A stretch of DNA of 64,000 bases from Brucella pseudintermedia (GCF_042697365.1 NZ_CP137604.1), one strand, 5' to 3'. Counted from the first letter of the stretch, positions 10,750 to 19,587 are shown. The notes: generated by a model not told the origin, from the sequence alone. Numbers and translations are program-made.

Positions 10750-11618
10750 TGCGCATTTTTCTGTTCGGAGCCGGTTATTCCGCCCAAGCCTTTGCTCAAA
10801 GGATGGCCGGTGAAGCTGAACGCATCGACGGAACCACACGGCACGAGCAGAAATTTCCCCTCCTTGAACAGGCAGGCATAAAGCCGCTGCTTTTCGATGG
10901 TGAGACGCCCTCGCCGAACCTTCTGGACCGGCTTGCCCAATCGACCCATGTGGTCGTTTCAATCTCTCCCGGCGAAAGCGGCGATCCCGCCGTCGCCGTG
11001 GTTGAGGAAGCGCTTCGCCGTCCCGACAACACCATCCGCTGGATCGGCTATCTGTCGACGGTCGGCGTCTATGGCGACCATCAGGGCGCGTGGGTGGACG
11101 AAACCACAGCCTGCAAGCCTGCCTCCCGCCGCAGCCTTGAGCGCGTCGAAGCCGAAAAGGCATGGGGGCAATTGAGCGAACGGCATGGAACACCGCTGGC
11201 GATCTTACGTCTCTCTGGCATTTACGGGCCGGGCCGCAACGCCTTCATCAATCTGGAACGCGGCAACGCACGGCGCATCGTGAAAAAGGACCAGGTCTTC
11301 AACCGCATCCATGTCGGTGACATTGCCGGTTCCTTGCGCTTTCTGGCAGGCACCGACACAGGCGGCATCTTCAACATCACCGACAATGAACCAAGCCCGC
11401 CGCAGGATGTCGTCACCTATGCGGCGGAATTGATGGGCGCGACGCCGCCGCCGGAAGTCCCCTTCGAGGAGGCCGATCTGACGCCGATGGCGCGTTCCTT
11501 CTATGGCGAGAACAAACGCGTCTCCAACCGCCGCATCAAGGATCTCGGTTACGAATTTGCCTATCCCGACTACGGGACAGCCTTTTCGGCCATGTGGCGC
11601 GAGGATAGCTGGCGCTGA
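10749..11618 (+). CDS. NAD-dependent epimerase/SDR family protein
   Basis: 289-aa atypical short-chain dehydrogenase with the N-terminal nucleotide-binding motif GAGYSAQAFA and a GIYGPGRN segment typical of extended SDRs. It resembles the YeeZ-like group. The start codon overlaps the queG stop (TGATG), so it is translated with queG. No substrate can be deduced from the sequence; an earlier in-frame ATG lies inside queG and is unlikely. Confidence 0.8.
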   Translation: MRIFLFGAGYSAQAFAQRMAGEAERIDGTTRHEQKFPLLEQAGIKPLLFDGETPSPNLLDRLAQSTHVVVSISPGESGDPAVAVVEEALRRPDNTIRWIGYLSTVGVYGDHQGAWVDETTACKPASRRSLERVEAEKAWGQLSERHGTPLAILRLSGIYGPGRNAFINLERGNARRIVKKDQVFNRIHVGDIAGSLRFLAGTDTGGIFNITDNEPSPPQDVVTYAAELMGATPPPEVPFEEADLTPMARSFYGENKRVSNRRIKDLGYEFAYPDYGTAFSAMWREDSWR

Positions 11619-11669
11619 AGCCGTGCTGCTGCTAAAAGCAAGCCTGCAACCGAACCGGGACAACACAGA

Positions 11670-11699
11670 ATGAGCAGTACCGAACTCGCAACCAGATAA
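11670..11699 (+). promoter_or_regulatory. 9-codon leader peptide of the cmlA-like gene
   Basis: A mini-gene of nine codons (MSSTELATR) plus stop, directly followed by a 10-bp hairpin and located 128 nt before the exporter start. Genes of the cmlA family are known to be controlled by translational attenuation through a 9-codon leader that stalls drug-bound ribosomes; the leader here has the same length and a similar start (MS..., Ser/Thr-rich). The sequence is seen directly; the regulatory role is inferred from the family. Confidence 0.6.
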
Positions 11700-11774
11700 G
11701 CCGCAACAGCCTTTCCGACCTGTTGCGGCGTCTGCCCCGGACCAACTTCCCTTAAAACGCATCCCGACGATGCG
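11700..11774 (+). promoter_or_regulatory. Paired hairpins of a putative attenuator
   Basis: Hairpin 1 is a perfect 10-bp stem GCCGCAACAG (11700-11709) / CTGTTGCGGC (11720-11729). Hairpin 2 is CGCATC (11758-11763) / GATGCG (11769-11774). They stand between the leader peptide stop and the cmlA-like start. I cannot show by eye that either hides the ribosome-binding site, which is weak here. Confidence 0.5.
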
Positions 11775-11826
11775 CGTTTATAAAAGGCAGACAGCCGCCC
11801 GATTTTCCTCGAGCGGATGCTTAGTC

Positions 11827-13020
11827 ATGCCTTTTGATAACAAACAAACTCCTCAGTGGAGCTATTCCCTGCCGTTCGCGCTGGCGCTGATGGCTCCTTT
11901 CGACATTCTCGCCTCGCTGGCCATGGACATCTACCTGCCGGTGGTGCCGTCCATGCCCTCAATCCTGCAAACAACACCCGCCATGGTGCAGCTCACCCTC
12001 AGTCTCTACATGGTGATGCTGGGCGTCGGGCAATTGCTGTTCGGCCCATTGTCGGACCGTTTCGGACGCAGGCCGGTCCTCATTGGCGGCGGGCTGGTTT
12101 TCGCCCTTGCGTCTTTCGCCCTGGCGATCACCGACAATGCCACGCTATTTGTGGCGCTTCGCTTCGTGCAGGCAACGGGGGCGTCGGCGGCGCTGGTCGC
12201 CACTTTCGCAACTGTCCGCGACGTTTATGCGACGCGTCCCGAAGGGGCGACGATCTATGGCCTGTTCAGCGCCATGCTTTCCTTCGTCCCGGCGCTTGGG
12301 CCGATTGCCGGCGCACTGATTGCAAAGGGTTTCGGATGGCGGGCAATCTTCGCCACGCTCGGACTGTTCGGCCTCGCCGCAACGTGGCGCGCCTTGCGCC
12401 ACTGGCACGAGACACGACCGAGCAGCACTGCGCCAGCAGCCGGAAGTCTTGGCCGGATCGTGAAGGACTTTTCGTTCTGGACCTATACGCTCGGATTCGC
12501 GACAGCCATGGGCACGTTCTTCGTTTTCTTTTCCACCGCACCGCGCATTCTGATCGAACGCGGCGGCTTTGGTGAAACCGGCTTCAGCTTCGCCTTTGCC
12601 AGCGTTGCCGTCGTCATGATCGCCGCCACGCGTATCCTGCCCCGCCATACGCAGAAATGGGGCGCGCGCATCAGCGTGGCGCTGGGCATGGCGACGCTGC
12701 TTGCAAGCGCCCTGCTTCTGGGCCTCGGCGAGACATTGCTCAAGCCCTCGTTCCTGAGCCTTATCGTCCCGATGTGGCTTGCCGCTGTCGGCATCGTTCT
12801 CACCGCATCGATGACTGCCAACGGTGCGCTTGCCGCCTTTGATGACAGTGCGGGCATGGCGGTCGCGGTCTATTTCTGCATCCAGAGCCTGATCGTCAGC
12901 CTTGCTGGAACAGCACTTGTCATCTTCCTGCCCGGTGATACCGCATGGCCCCTGATCGCCTTCTGCACGGCGATGCCATTGCTGGTTTTGACCTTGCTGG
13001 CAAGGCTGCGGCAGCGCTGA
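11827..13020 (+). CDS. CmlA/FloR-family chloramphenicol exporter (MFS)
   Basis: The 397-aa protein has 12 predicted membrane segments and is a drug:H+ antiporter of the Bcr/CflA branch. Several blocks closely match CmlA: the first helix with the DILASLAMDIYLPVVPSMP motif, LLFGPLSDRFGRRPVL (MFS loop 2-3), ATFATVRDVYA and GPIAGALIAKGFGWRAIFA. The family exports chloramphenicol, in some members also florfenicol. Start 11827 matches the CmlA N-terminus; the upstream in-frame ATG at 11770 adds a basic stretch without homology. Ochrobactrum-type bacteria are known for intrinsic chloramphenicol resistance, which fits, but the substrate is not proven here. Confidence 0.85.
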   Translation: MPFDNKQTPQWSYSLPFALALMAPFDILASLAMDIYLPVVPSMPSILQTTPAMVQLTLSLYMVMLGVGQLLFGPLSDRFGRRPVLIGGGLVFALASFALAITDNATLFVALRFVQATGASAALVATFATVRDVYATRPEGATIYGLFSAMLSFVPALGPIAGALIAKGFGWRAIFATLGLFGLAATWRALRHWHETRPSSTAPAAGSLGRIVKDFSFWTYTLGFATAMGTFFVFFSTAPRILIERGGFGETGFSFAFASVAVVMIAATRILPRHTQKWGARISVALGMATLLASALLLGLGETLLKPSFLSLIVPMWLAAVGIVLTASMTANGALAAFDDSAGMAVAVYFCIQSLIVSLAGTALVIFLPGDTAWPLIAFCTAMPLLVLTLLARLRQR

Positions 13021-13150
13021 ACGAAATGGCGGTCGGCAGCACAAACTGTCGACCGCCATTGAAGCCCCGCCGTTGACACAGCATAATGCCCGCAATCCGG
13101 CTGCCTTGATTCGCAGCCGCAGCGCCCTTTGGCAAAACTGGAATTGCCCC

Positions 13151-14101
13151 ATGATCGCAAACAGCCCCAAGATCGCAAACAGATTGAAGAAGTTCGTTCT
13201 CGCAGCTTCGCTGGCCGCAATGATCGCGCCCGACTTCGTGCCCATGGCCGCGGCGGAAGACATGCCCGCCAAACAGGCATTTGGCGCGCAAGTGCTGCCG
13301 GTGCTTACGCAAGAGCCGCAATCCATCGGCTTTTATGCGAAGGGATGCCTCACCGGTGCCGTGGCCCTGCCGACCGACGGACCAAACTGGCAGGTGATGC
13401 GCCTTTCGCGCAATCGCCGCTGGGGCCATCCGCGCATGATCGGCCTTCTGGAAAAACTGTCCCGCGATGCGGCAAAGGACGGCTGGCCCGGCCTGCTCGT
13501 CGGCGACATTTCGCAGCCGCGCGGCGGCCCGATGCTGACCGGCCATGCCTCGCATCAGGTCGGCCTCGATGCTGATATCTGGCTGACGCCGATGCCGAAA
13601 AAACGTTTTACCGACGCCGAGCGCGAGAGCGTGTCAGCCGTATCGATGCTGCAAAAAGATTCGCTCTATGTCGATCCGAAGAAATGGACCCCTGCCCGCA
13701 CGGCCCTGCTGAAACACGCCGCAAGCTATCCGGAAGTGGAGCGCATCTTCGTGCATCCCGGCATCAAGAAGCAGCTTTGCGACACGGTGACCGGCGACAG
13801 AAGCTGGCTCGGAAAGGTTCGCCCCTATTGGGGTCATTTCTACCATTTCCATGTGCGCCTGACCTGTCAGCCCGGATCGCCCGAGTGCAAGGCACAGCCG
13901 AAGGTGCCTGCCGGTGACGGCTGCGACAAGTCTCTCGCCTGGTGGTTCACCGATGAACCGTGGAAGCCCGCCAAGCCATCGAAGGAACCGCCGAAAAAGC
14001 CGCGTCCGGTGATGGTCTCCGATCTGCCGAAGTCTTGCGCCGCCGTACTGAACGGCCCTGCGCCGAATTCGATCGCGGACGTCACCTACGGCGCGCAGTG
14101 A
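13151..14101 (+). CDS. mepA: Penicillin-insensitive murein endopeptidase MepA
   Basis: MepA is a periplasmic LAS-type zinc peptidase that cuts D-Ala-meso-DAP cross-links in peptidoglycan. The 316-aa protein has a signal peptide with a basic start (residues 1-14), a hydrophobic core (15-30) and an AAA-ED cleavage region near 35. It has the zinc motif GHASHQVGLDAD (131-142), the second His motif HFYHFHVRL, and several Cys residues typical of the family. A lysine/proline-rich linker near the C-terminus is unusual in length. Start 13151 gives a proper signal peptide. Confidence 0.92.
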   Translation: MIANSPKIANRLKKFVLAASLAAMIAPDFVPMAAAEDMPAKQAFGAQVLPVLTQEPQSIGFYAKGCLTGAVALPTDGPNWQVMRLSRNRRWGHPRMIGLLEKLSRDAAKDGWPGLLVGDISQPRGGPMLTGHASHQVGLDADIWLTPMPKKRFTDAERESVSAVSMLQKDSLYVDPKKWTPARTALLKHAASYPEVERIFVHPGIKKQLCDTVTGDRSWLGKVRPYWGHFYHFHVRLTCQPGSPECKAQPKVPAGDGCDKSLAWWFTDEPWKPAKPSKEPPKKPRPVMVSDLPKSCAAVLNGPAPNSIADVTYGAQ

Positions 14102-14159
14102 GGCTTTTGCCACTTTTCAGGTCTTTGGCGCTTCGCTATAGACTTAAAACGATTTAGAA

Positions 14160-14205
14160 AGCCGGAGCGGTTCCGTTGGAACAGAACCGTTGAACCGCCC
14201 CGGCT
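14160..14205. terminator. Long hairpin after mepA
   Basis: A near-perfect palindrome of 46 nt: AGCCGGAGCGGTTC... pairs with ...GAACCGCCCCGGCT. It stands 58 nt after the mepA stop. It may stop transcription, but no long T run follows, so a repetitive extragenic palindrome is an equally good reading. Confidence 0.55.
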
Positions 14206-14213
14206 CTGTACTC

Positions 14214-14323
14214 CATCGCATTTTCCCTACGCAAAACCGTTTCACACTTTTGCTGGAAATGCTCTAGGTTTCATCGCATTGTCCCACGCAAAACCGTTTC
14301 ACACTTCTGCTGGAAATGCTCTA
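14214..14323. repeat. Tandem pair of Rhizobiales-type extragenic repeats
   Basis: Two direct copies, 14214-14266 and 14272-14323, about 52 nt each and about 90% identical, separated by 5 nt. Both contain the core GCAAAACCGTTTCACACTT followed by TGCTGGAAATGCTC. From memory this core resembles extragenic repeats that recur between genes of Brucella and other Rhizobiales; I cannot count copies outside this window. They lie immediately before mgsA. Confidence 0.75.
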
Positions 14324-14358
14324 ATGACAAGGTTATCAGCTCACAAGGTTGCTCATTC

Positions 14359-14736
14359 ATGACGGAACGCCTGCGCATCGCATTGATCGCCCACGACCAG
14401 AAGAAGGACGACATGGTCGCCTTCGCAAAAGCGCATGAGCAGGCGCTGTCGCGCTATGACATTGTGGCGACGGGAACGACCGGCGGCCTCATTCTGGATG
14501 CCTGCCCTTCACTGCGCATCCAGCGCGTGAAAAGCGGGCCGCTCGGCGGCGACCAGCAGATTGGCGCGATGATCGCGGAGGGCACGGTGGAAGTGCTCAT
14601 TTTCTTCATCGACCCGCTGTCGCCGCTTCCGCACGATGTCGACGTGAAGGCGCTGACGCGCCTCGGCAGCGTCTATGACATTCCGATGGCGCTCAATCGT
14701 GCGACTGCCGAAAGGCTGATCAAGGCGCTTGATTGA
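14359..14736 (+). CDS. mgsA: Methylglyoxal synthase
   Basis: MgsA turns dihydroxyacetone phosphate into methylglyoxal and phosphate, a bypass that relieves sugar-phosphate build-up. The 125-aa product has the phosphate-binding region GTTGG, the catalytic GGDQQIG motif (Asp65 here) and the PHDVDVKAL motif. It sits 46 nt before glk, so the pair may be co-transcribed and joins glycolytic entry to overflow control. Confidence 0.94.
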   Translation: MTERLRIALIAHDQKKDDMVAFAKAHEQALSRYDIVATGTTGGLILDACPSLRIQRVKSGPLGGDQQIGAMIAEGTVEVLIFFIDPLSPLPHDVDVKALTRLGSVYDIPMALNRATAERLIKALD

Positions 14737-14782
14737 TCAGGCGCGACCAACCAGCAGGCGAAAAGATGACCAGGGAGAGGAC

Positions 14783-15811
14783 ATGCTAGCGACTATCGAC
14801 GCCGAACAGGGGTTCCGGTTTCCAGTGCTCGTCGGCGATATCGGTGGAACCAATGCCCGTTTTGCCATTCTCGTGGATTCCAATGCGGAACCGAAGGAGT
14901 TTCCCGTTCTCCAGACGGCGAATTACGCCACAATCGATGAGGCGATACAGAGCGCCATTCTCGACCACACCTCGATCCGTCCGCGTTCCGCCATTCTGGC
15001 TGTAGCCGGTCCCGTCGACGGGGATGAGATCGACCTCACCAATTGCGACTGGGTGGTGCGCCCGAAAAAGATGATCGCCGATCTCGGCTTCGAGGACGTA
15101 ACCGTGCTGAACGATTTCGAGGCGCAGGCGCTCGCCGTCGTGTCTCTCGGCAGCGATCATCTGGAACAGATCGGCGGCAAGCCCGACGAGGTGATCGCTA
15201 CCCGCGTCGTACTTGGACCGGGAACGGGGCTTGGCGTTGCCGGGCTTGTCCGCACGCGCCATGCCTGGGTGCCGGTGCCGGGCGAAGGCGGCCATATCGA
15301 CATCGGCCCGCGCACGACACGTGACTATGAGGTCTTCCCGCATATCGAGCGCATAGAGGGCCGCGTTGCTGGCGAACAGATTCTTTGCGGGCGCGGACTG
15401 CGCAATCTCTATCTGGCCATATGCGCCGCCGACAAGGTGACGCCGACGCTGGAAACCCCCGCCGATATTACATCAGCCGGGCTCGACGGCAGCAATGCGC
15501 AAGCCGAGGAAACCCTGCATCTGTTCGTCACCTACCTAGGACGGGTGGCAGGCGATCTGGCGCTGATCTTCATGGCGCATGGCGGCGTCTATCTTTCCGG
15601 CGGCATTCCGCAGCGCATCCTTTCCGCGCTGAAAGCCGGTGCCTTTCGCGAGGCTTTTGAGGACAAGGCCCCGCATAAGGCCATCATGCGCGACATTCCT
15701 GTCCGCGTGATCACGCACCAGCTTGCCGCCCTTACCGGGCTTTCCGCCTTTGCGCAGGCCCCTGCCCGTTTTGAAGTCGCGACCGAAGGACGCCGCTGGC
15801 GCATCGACTGA
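14783..15811 (+). CDS. glk: Glucokinase
   Basis: Bacterial glucokinase of the ROK-independent type, 342 aa, phosphorylating glucose with ATP. It shows the phosphate-1 motif GDIGGTNARF (18-27), LGPGTGLGVAG and GEGGHIDIGPR. Start 14783 is preceded by GGGAGAGG at good spacing; 18 more in-frame codons upstream overlap the end of mgsA and are unlikely to be used. Confidence 0.94.
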   Translation: MLATIDAEQGFRFPVLVGDIGGTNARFAILVDSNAEPKEFPVLQTANYATIDEAIQSAILDHTSIRPRSAILAVAGPVDGDEIDLTNCDWVVRPKKMIADLGFEDVTVLNDFEAQALAVVSLGSDHLEQIGGKPDEVIATRVVLGPGTGLGVAGLVRTRHAWVPVPGEGGHIDIGPRTTRDYEVFPHIERIEGRVAGEQILCGRGLRNLYLAICAADKVTPTLETPADITSAGLDGSNAQAEETLHLFVTYLGRVAGDLALIFMAHGGVYLSGGIPQRILSALKAGAFREAFEDKAPHKAIMRDIPVRVITHQLAALTGLSAFAQAPARFEVATEGRRWRID

Positions 15812-15855
15812 TCGGCAAAGCTTGAGGATGGTCAAGCCGCACGGATAACGTTATA

Positions 15856-15902
15856 GAAACGCTGCACTGAAATTGTCGCTGGCTTTTTCAGTGCAGCGTT
15901 TC
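15856..15902 (+). terminator. Stem-loop after glk
   Basis: Arms of 15 nt (15856-15870 and 15888-15902; GAAACGCTGCACTGA and its complement) match perfectly around a 17-nt loop, in the 167-bp gap between glk and the ABC exporter. A strong structure without a following U run; probable terminator or mRNA-end stabiliser of mgsA-glk. Confidence 0.6.
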
Positions 15903-15978
15903 CGTATGGGAAGTCGTATTTTTCAACGTTAGCCGCCGGTCCAGCCGGAGGGCAAAGAGACAAAAAGCGCTTTTGCAC

Positions 15979-17808
15979 GTGAGCCTATTCAAGAAGAAGA
16001 ACAAGAAGATCGATACGGGCGAAGCCACCCGCGTAATCCGGCGCATGATGTCGGAAAATATCCGCGAATATAAGAAGAACTACGTCATCGCCATACTGGC
16101 TTCGCTCATCGTCGGCGCATCGAATGGCGCGCTGGCCTATCTGATGAAGCCGATGATCGACAAGATTTTCTACGAGCAGAATCTCGGTCTGGTCTGGGTC
16201 ATTTGCGGCACATTGCTGGCCATTTTCATCCTGCGCGGCATTTCCGGCTACATACAGGCCGTGGAGCTTGCCAAGATCGGCAACAATCTGGTCGCGCGCT
16301 ATCAGAAGCGCATTTTCGACCATCTAATGAAGCTCGGCCTCGATTTCTACAACGATACACGTTCCGGCCATCTGGCGGCGCAGATCAACCAGAATGTTTC
16401 CGGCATCCGCGATCTTCTCAACATGACGATTTCGTCGATCGCGCGTGACCTCATTTCGCTGATCGGTCTCGTCGGCACCATGTTCTATATGGACCCTGTC
16501 CTGTCCGTCGCGATTTTCCTGATCGGGCCGCCGCTCATTCTGGCCGTCGCCTATATTTCGCGCCGCATCCGCTCCGTCACCCGCGATCTCGTGCATCTCA
16601 ATTCCCATCTGCTGGGCGCGATGCAGGAATCGATTCAGGGCATTGCCATCGTCAAGGCCTTTACGATGGAGGATCAGCTGCGCGCCAAGATCGGCAAGCT
16701 TATCGATCAGTCGGAAGGCCGCAGCAACAAGATCGCCAAAGTGTCCGAGCGCACGACGCCCATTTCCGAAATGCTGGCCGGTTTTGCCGTGGCTGGCGTG
16801 CTGGCCTATAGCGGCTATCGCGCCATTCTCGACCACCAGCCGCCGGGCGCAACCTTCGCCTTCATCACCGCGATGCTGCTTGCCTATGATCCGGCGCGCC
16901 GCCTCGCCCGCCTTCAGGTCGGACTGGAAAAGGCGCTCGTCAATGCCCGCATGATCTACGAAGTGCTGGATATAGAGCCGCGCCAGCGCGATGTTCCGCA
17001 CGCAATGGAGCTGAAAGCTGGCCCCGGCGAAATCCGCTTCGAGGATATCTATTTCACCTATAACGAAACCGCGCCGGTGCTGCATGGCGTGAGCTTTGTC
17101 GCCAAGGCAGGCGAAACCACTGCGGTGGTCGGCGCTTCAGGCGCAGGCAAATCCACCCTCATCAATCTCGTCCAGCGCTTTTACGATCTCGACAAAGGCA
17201 AGATCCTGTTCGACGGGCAGGATATCGCCCAGGTCAGAAAGCGGTCGCTGCGCCATGCCATCGCCTATGTCTCGCAGCAGCCCTATCTCTTTGAAGGCAC
17301 AATTGCCGACAATATCCGCTATGGCCGCCCGGACGCGACGGATGAGGAAATCATCGAGGCGGCCAAGCTTGCCCATGCGCATGATTTCATCCTGCAACAG
17401 CCGCAGGGCTACGATACGCCGGTCGGCGAAAACGGTGTGACGCTTTCCGGCGGCCAGCGCCAGCGCGTTTCGATTGCCCGCGCCATCGTGCGCAATGCGC
17501 CGGTTCTCCTGCTCGACGAGGCGACTTCCGCCCTTGACAATGAATCGGAAAAGCGGGTCCAGCAGGCGCTGGAAGGCATCATGCAGAACCGCACTACGAT
17601 CGTGATTGCGCATCGCCTTTCCACCGTGGTCAATGCCGATCGCATCGTGGTGATGGAAGCGGGCCGCGTGGTGGAGGAAGGCCGTCACGACGATCTGATC
17701 GCCATCCCGAACGGTGTCTATGCCCGTTTCTATCAGTTGCAGAGCGGCAACGGCGATTTCATCACTGAAAAGACGGCAGAAGAATTGCGGACAGGAGAAC
17801 CACGATGA
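15979..17808 (+). CDS. MsbA-like lipid/multidrug ABC exporter
   Basis: A half-transporter with six membrane helices in the N-terminal half and an ATPase in the C-terminal half; homodimers flip lipids or export drugs. Visible motifs are Walker A GASGAGKST (about 385-393), the signature LSGGQRQR (about 489), Walker B VLLLDEATSALD and the switch His in IVIAHRLST. The GTG at 15979 (MSLFKKKNKK) is chosen; a TTG two codons upstream is possible. Its stop overlaps dapB by 4 nt. MsbA for lipid A export is plausible, but other exporters of this fold cannot be excluded. Confidence 0.88.
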   Translation: MSLFKKKNKKIDTGEATRVIRRMMSENIREYKKNYVIAILASLIVGASNGALAYLMKPMIDKIFYEQNLGLVWVICGTLLAIFILRGISGYIQAVELAKIGNNLVARYQKRIFDHLMKLGLDFYNDTRSGHLAAQINQNVSGIRDLLNMTISSIARDLISLIGLVGTMFYMDPVLSVAIFLIGPPLILAVAYISRRIRSVTRDLVHLNSHLLGAMQESIQGIAIVKAFTMEDQLRAKIGKLIDQSEGRSNKIAKVSERTTPISEMLAGFAVAGVLAYSGYRAILDHQPPGATFAFITAMLLAYDPARRLARLQVGLEKALVNARMIYEVLDIEPRQRDVPHAMELKAGPGEIRFEDIYFTYNETAPVLHGVSFVAKAGETTAVVGASGAGKSTLINLVQRFYDLDKGKILFDGQDIAQVRKRSLRHAIAYVSQQPYLFEGTIADNIRYGRPDATDEEIIEAAKLAHAHDFILQQPQGYDTPVGENGVTLSGGQRQRVSIARAIVRNAPVLLLDEATSALDNESEKRVQQALEGIMQNRTTIVIAHRLSTVVNADRIVVMEAGRVVEEGRHDDLIAIPNGVYARFYQLQSGNGDFITEKTAEELRTGEPR

Positions 17809-18638
17809 GCGGAGAAACCGAAAGCAGCGAAATGGGCCTTGTCGTCGTCGGCGCGGGCGGGCGCATGGGCCAGACGTTGATCCGCACCATCCAGACCATC
17901 GAAGGCGCGAAACTGGTGGGCGCCATCGAACGCTCAAGCTCCCCGCTTCTGGGCCGGGATGCCGGCGAGGTCGCCGGCGTAGGCCCGCTCGGCGTGACCA
18001 TCACCGACGATCCGCTGCCGGTGTTCGCCAGGGCACAGGGCGTCCTCGATTTCACAAGTCCCGCGGCAAGCGTCGAATTTGCAGGCCTCGCCGCGCAGGC
18101 GCGCATCGTGCACGTCGTCGGCACCACAGGCTGCTCGGCGGAAGACGAAGAGAAAATCCGCGCCGCTGCCCGCCACGCAACCATCGTCAAATCCGGCAAT
18201 ATGAGCCTCGGCGTCAATCTTCTGTCCGTTCTGGTGCAGAAGGCGGCGCAAGCACTTGATCCGGCCGATTTCGACATCGAAATCCTTGAGATGCACCACA
18301 AGCACAAGGTCGATGCGCCATCCGGCACCGCCCTGCTTCTCGGCGAAGCGGCAGCCAAGGGGCGCGACATTGCCTTGGCGGAAAACAGCGTCCGTGTGCG
18401 TGACGGCTATACGGGCCCGCGCGAACCCGGCTCCATCGGCTTCGCCACATTGCGCGGCGGTTCGGTCATTGGCGACCATTCGGTGATTCTGGCCGGTCCC
18501 GGCGAACGCATTGTTCTCTCTCACCATGCCGAAGACCGTTCGATCTTCGCGCGCGGTGCGATCAAGGCCGCACTTTGGGCCTATGGCAAAAAGCCCGGCC
18601 TCTATTCAATGCTCGATGTTCTCGGGCTGAACGACTGA
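17805..18638 (+). CDS. dapB: 4-hydroxy-tetrahydrodipicolinate reductase
   Basis: DapB carries out the NAD(P)H-dependent reduction step of the diaminopimelate/lysine pathway, which feeds peptidoglycan cross-linking. The 277-aa product has the N-terminal GAGGRMG nucleotide motif and the substrate-binding EMHHKHKVDAPSGTA block. ATG at 17805 overlaps the ABC exporter stop (ATGA) and is preceded by AGGAG, so both are on one transcript. Confidence 0.95.
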   Translation: MSGETESSEMGLVVVGAGGRMGQTLIRTIQTIEGAKLVGAIERSSSPLLGRDAGEVAGVGPLGVTITDDPLPVFARAQGVLDFTSPAASVEFAGLAAQARIVHVVGTTGCSAEDEEKIRAAARHATIVKSGNMSLGVNLLSVLVQKAAQALDPADFDIEILEMHHKHKVDAPSGTALLLGEAAAKGRDIALAENSVRVRDGYTGPREPGSIGFATLRGGSVIGDHSVILAGPGERIVLSHHAEDRSIFARGAIKAALWAYGKKPGLYSMLDVLGLND

Positions 18639-18664
18639 TTTTCTTCATAAACGGAGCGTTGCAT

Positions 18665-19285
18665 ATGTCTCGTACTCTCGTCCTGGTCCGCCACGGTCAA
18701 AGCGAATGGAACCTCAAGAACCTTTTCACCGGATGGCGCGATCCGGGCCTGACCGAACAGGGCCACGCCGAAGCCAAGGCCGCTGGCCAGCGCCTGAAGG
18801 CCGCCGGTCTCAAGTTCGACATCGCATACACGTCCGCGCTGTCGCGCGCCCAGGTGACCTGCCAGCACATCCTCGATGAGCTCGGCCAGTCCGATCTCGA
18901 GACGATTCGCGATCAGGCCCTGAACGAGCGCGACTATGGCGATCTGTCCGGCCTCAACAAGGACGATGCCCGCGCCAAATGGGGCGAGGAACAGGTGCAT
19001 ATCTGGCGCCGTTCCTATGACGTTCCGCCTCCGGGCGGCGAAAGCCTGAAGGATACCGGCGCGCGCGTATGGCCCTATTATCTGCATACCGTGCAGCCGC
19101 ATGTGCTGCGCGGCGAAACGGTTCTGGTCGCCGCACACGGCAATTCGCTGCGTGCGCTCATCATGGCGCTGGACGGCCTGACGCCGGAGCAGATTCTCAA
19201 GCAGGAACTCAATACCGGCGTTCCGGTCATCTACCGGCTCAATGCTGATTCGACCGTTGCCTCGAAGGAAATTCTCGAAGCCTGA
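18665..19285 (+). CDS. gpmA: 2,3-bisphosphoglycerate-dependent phosphoglycerate mutase
   Basis: GpmA interconverts 3- and 2-phosphoglycerate in glycolysis via a phosphohistidine. The 206-aa protein starts with the phosphatase-type motif LVRHGQSEWN (His10 phosphorylated), has the ERDYGDLSG block and the second catalytic His in AAHGNSLRA. It is shorter than the 250-aa E. coli form, which is normal in alphaproteobacteria. It follows dapB after 26 nt. A GC-rich hairpin near 19310-19327 may end the transcript. Confidence 0.94.
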   Translation: MSRTLVLVRHGQSEWNLKNLFTGWRDPGLTEQGHAEAKAAGQRLKAAGLKFDIAYTSALSRAQVTCQHILDELGQSDLETIRDQALNERDYGDLSGLNKDDARAKWGEEQVHIWRRSYDVPPPGGESLKDTGARVWPYYLHTVQPHVLRGETVLVAAHGNSLRALIMALDGLTPEQILKQELNTGVPVIYRLNADSTVASKEILEA

Positions 19286-19392
19286 TAGCCGTTTGGCTGT
19301 GAATTCATCGGGCGCGTCCGCGCGCCCATCCCTCTTTCCAACGCGAAAAAAGCATCGGCTGAAAAAAAGCTGGCTGAATGTCGAAAACGCGA

Positions 19393-19421
19393 TTGACAGA
19401 GGCAGGTCGACCCCTTAGATG
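19393..19421 (+). promoter_or_regulatory. Promoter of tRNA-Leu
   Basis: A consensus -35 TTGACA (19393-19398) with a 17-nt spacer to TAGATG (19416-19421). The -10 box ends 10 nt before the mature tRNA 5' end, as expected for a short tRNA leader. Confidence 0.6.
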
Positions 19422-19431
19422 GGTCCTCGTC

Positions 19432-19518
19432 GCCCAGATGGCGGAATTGGTAGACGCACCAGCTTCAGGTGCTGGCGCTCGCAAGGGCGTGGAGGTTCGA
19501 GTCCTCTTCTGGGCACCA
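19432..19518 (+). tRNA. tRNA-Leu (anticodon CAG)
   Basis: An 87-nt cloverleaf with a long variable arm, as in class II tRNAs. Acceptor GCCCAGA pairs with TCTGGGC, the anticodon stem is CCAGC/GCTGG around loop TTCAGGT (anticodon CAG, reading CUG), the T arm contains GGTTCGAGTCC and the CCA end is encoded. Confidence 0.96.
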
Positions 19519-19560
19519 TTTCCAAGTCTTCGGACCACTACCAAGGTTCTGAAGCGCCCC

Positions 19561-19587
19561 AAAAAGCCCGCGCAAGCGGGCTTTTTT
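19561..19587 (+). terminator. Rho-independent terminator of tRNA-Leu
   Basis: Stem AAGCCCGC / GCGGGCTT with a GCAA tetraloop followed by a run of T residues, 43 nt after the tRNA CCA end. Confidence 0.9.

Noticed and set aside
14214..14323. Short direct repeats considered as a CRISPR array
   Set aside because: Only two copies, 5-nt gap instead of a spacer, and a sequence resembling dispersed Rhizobiales extragenic repeats.
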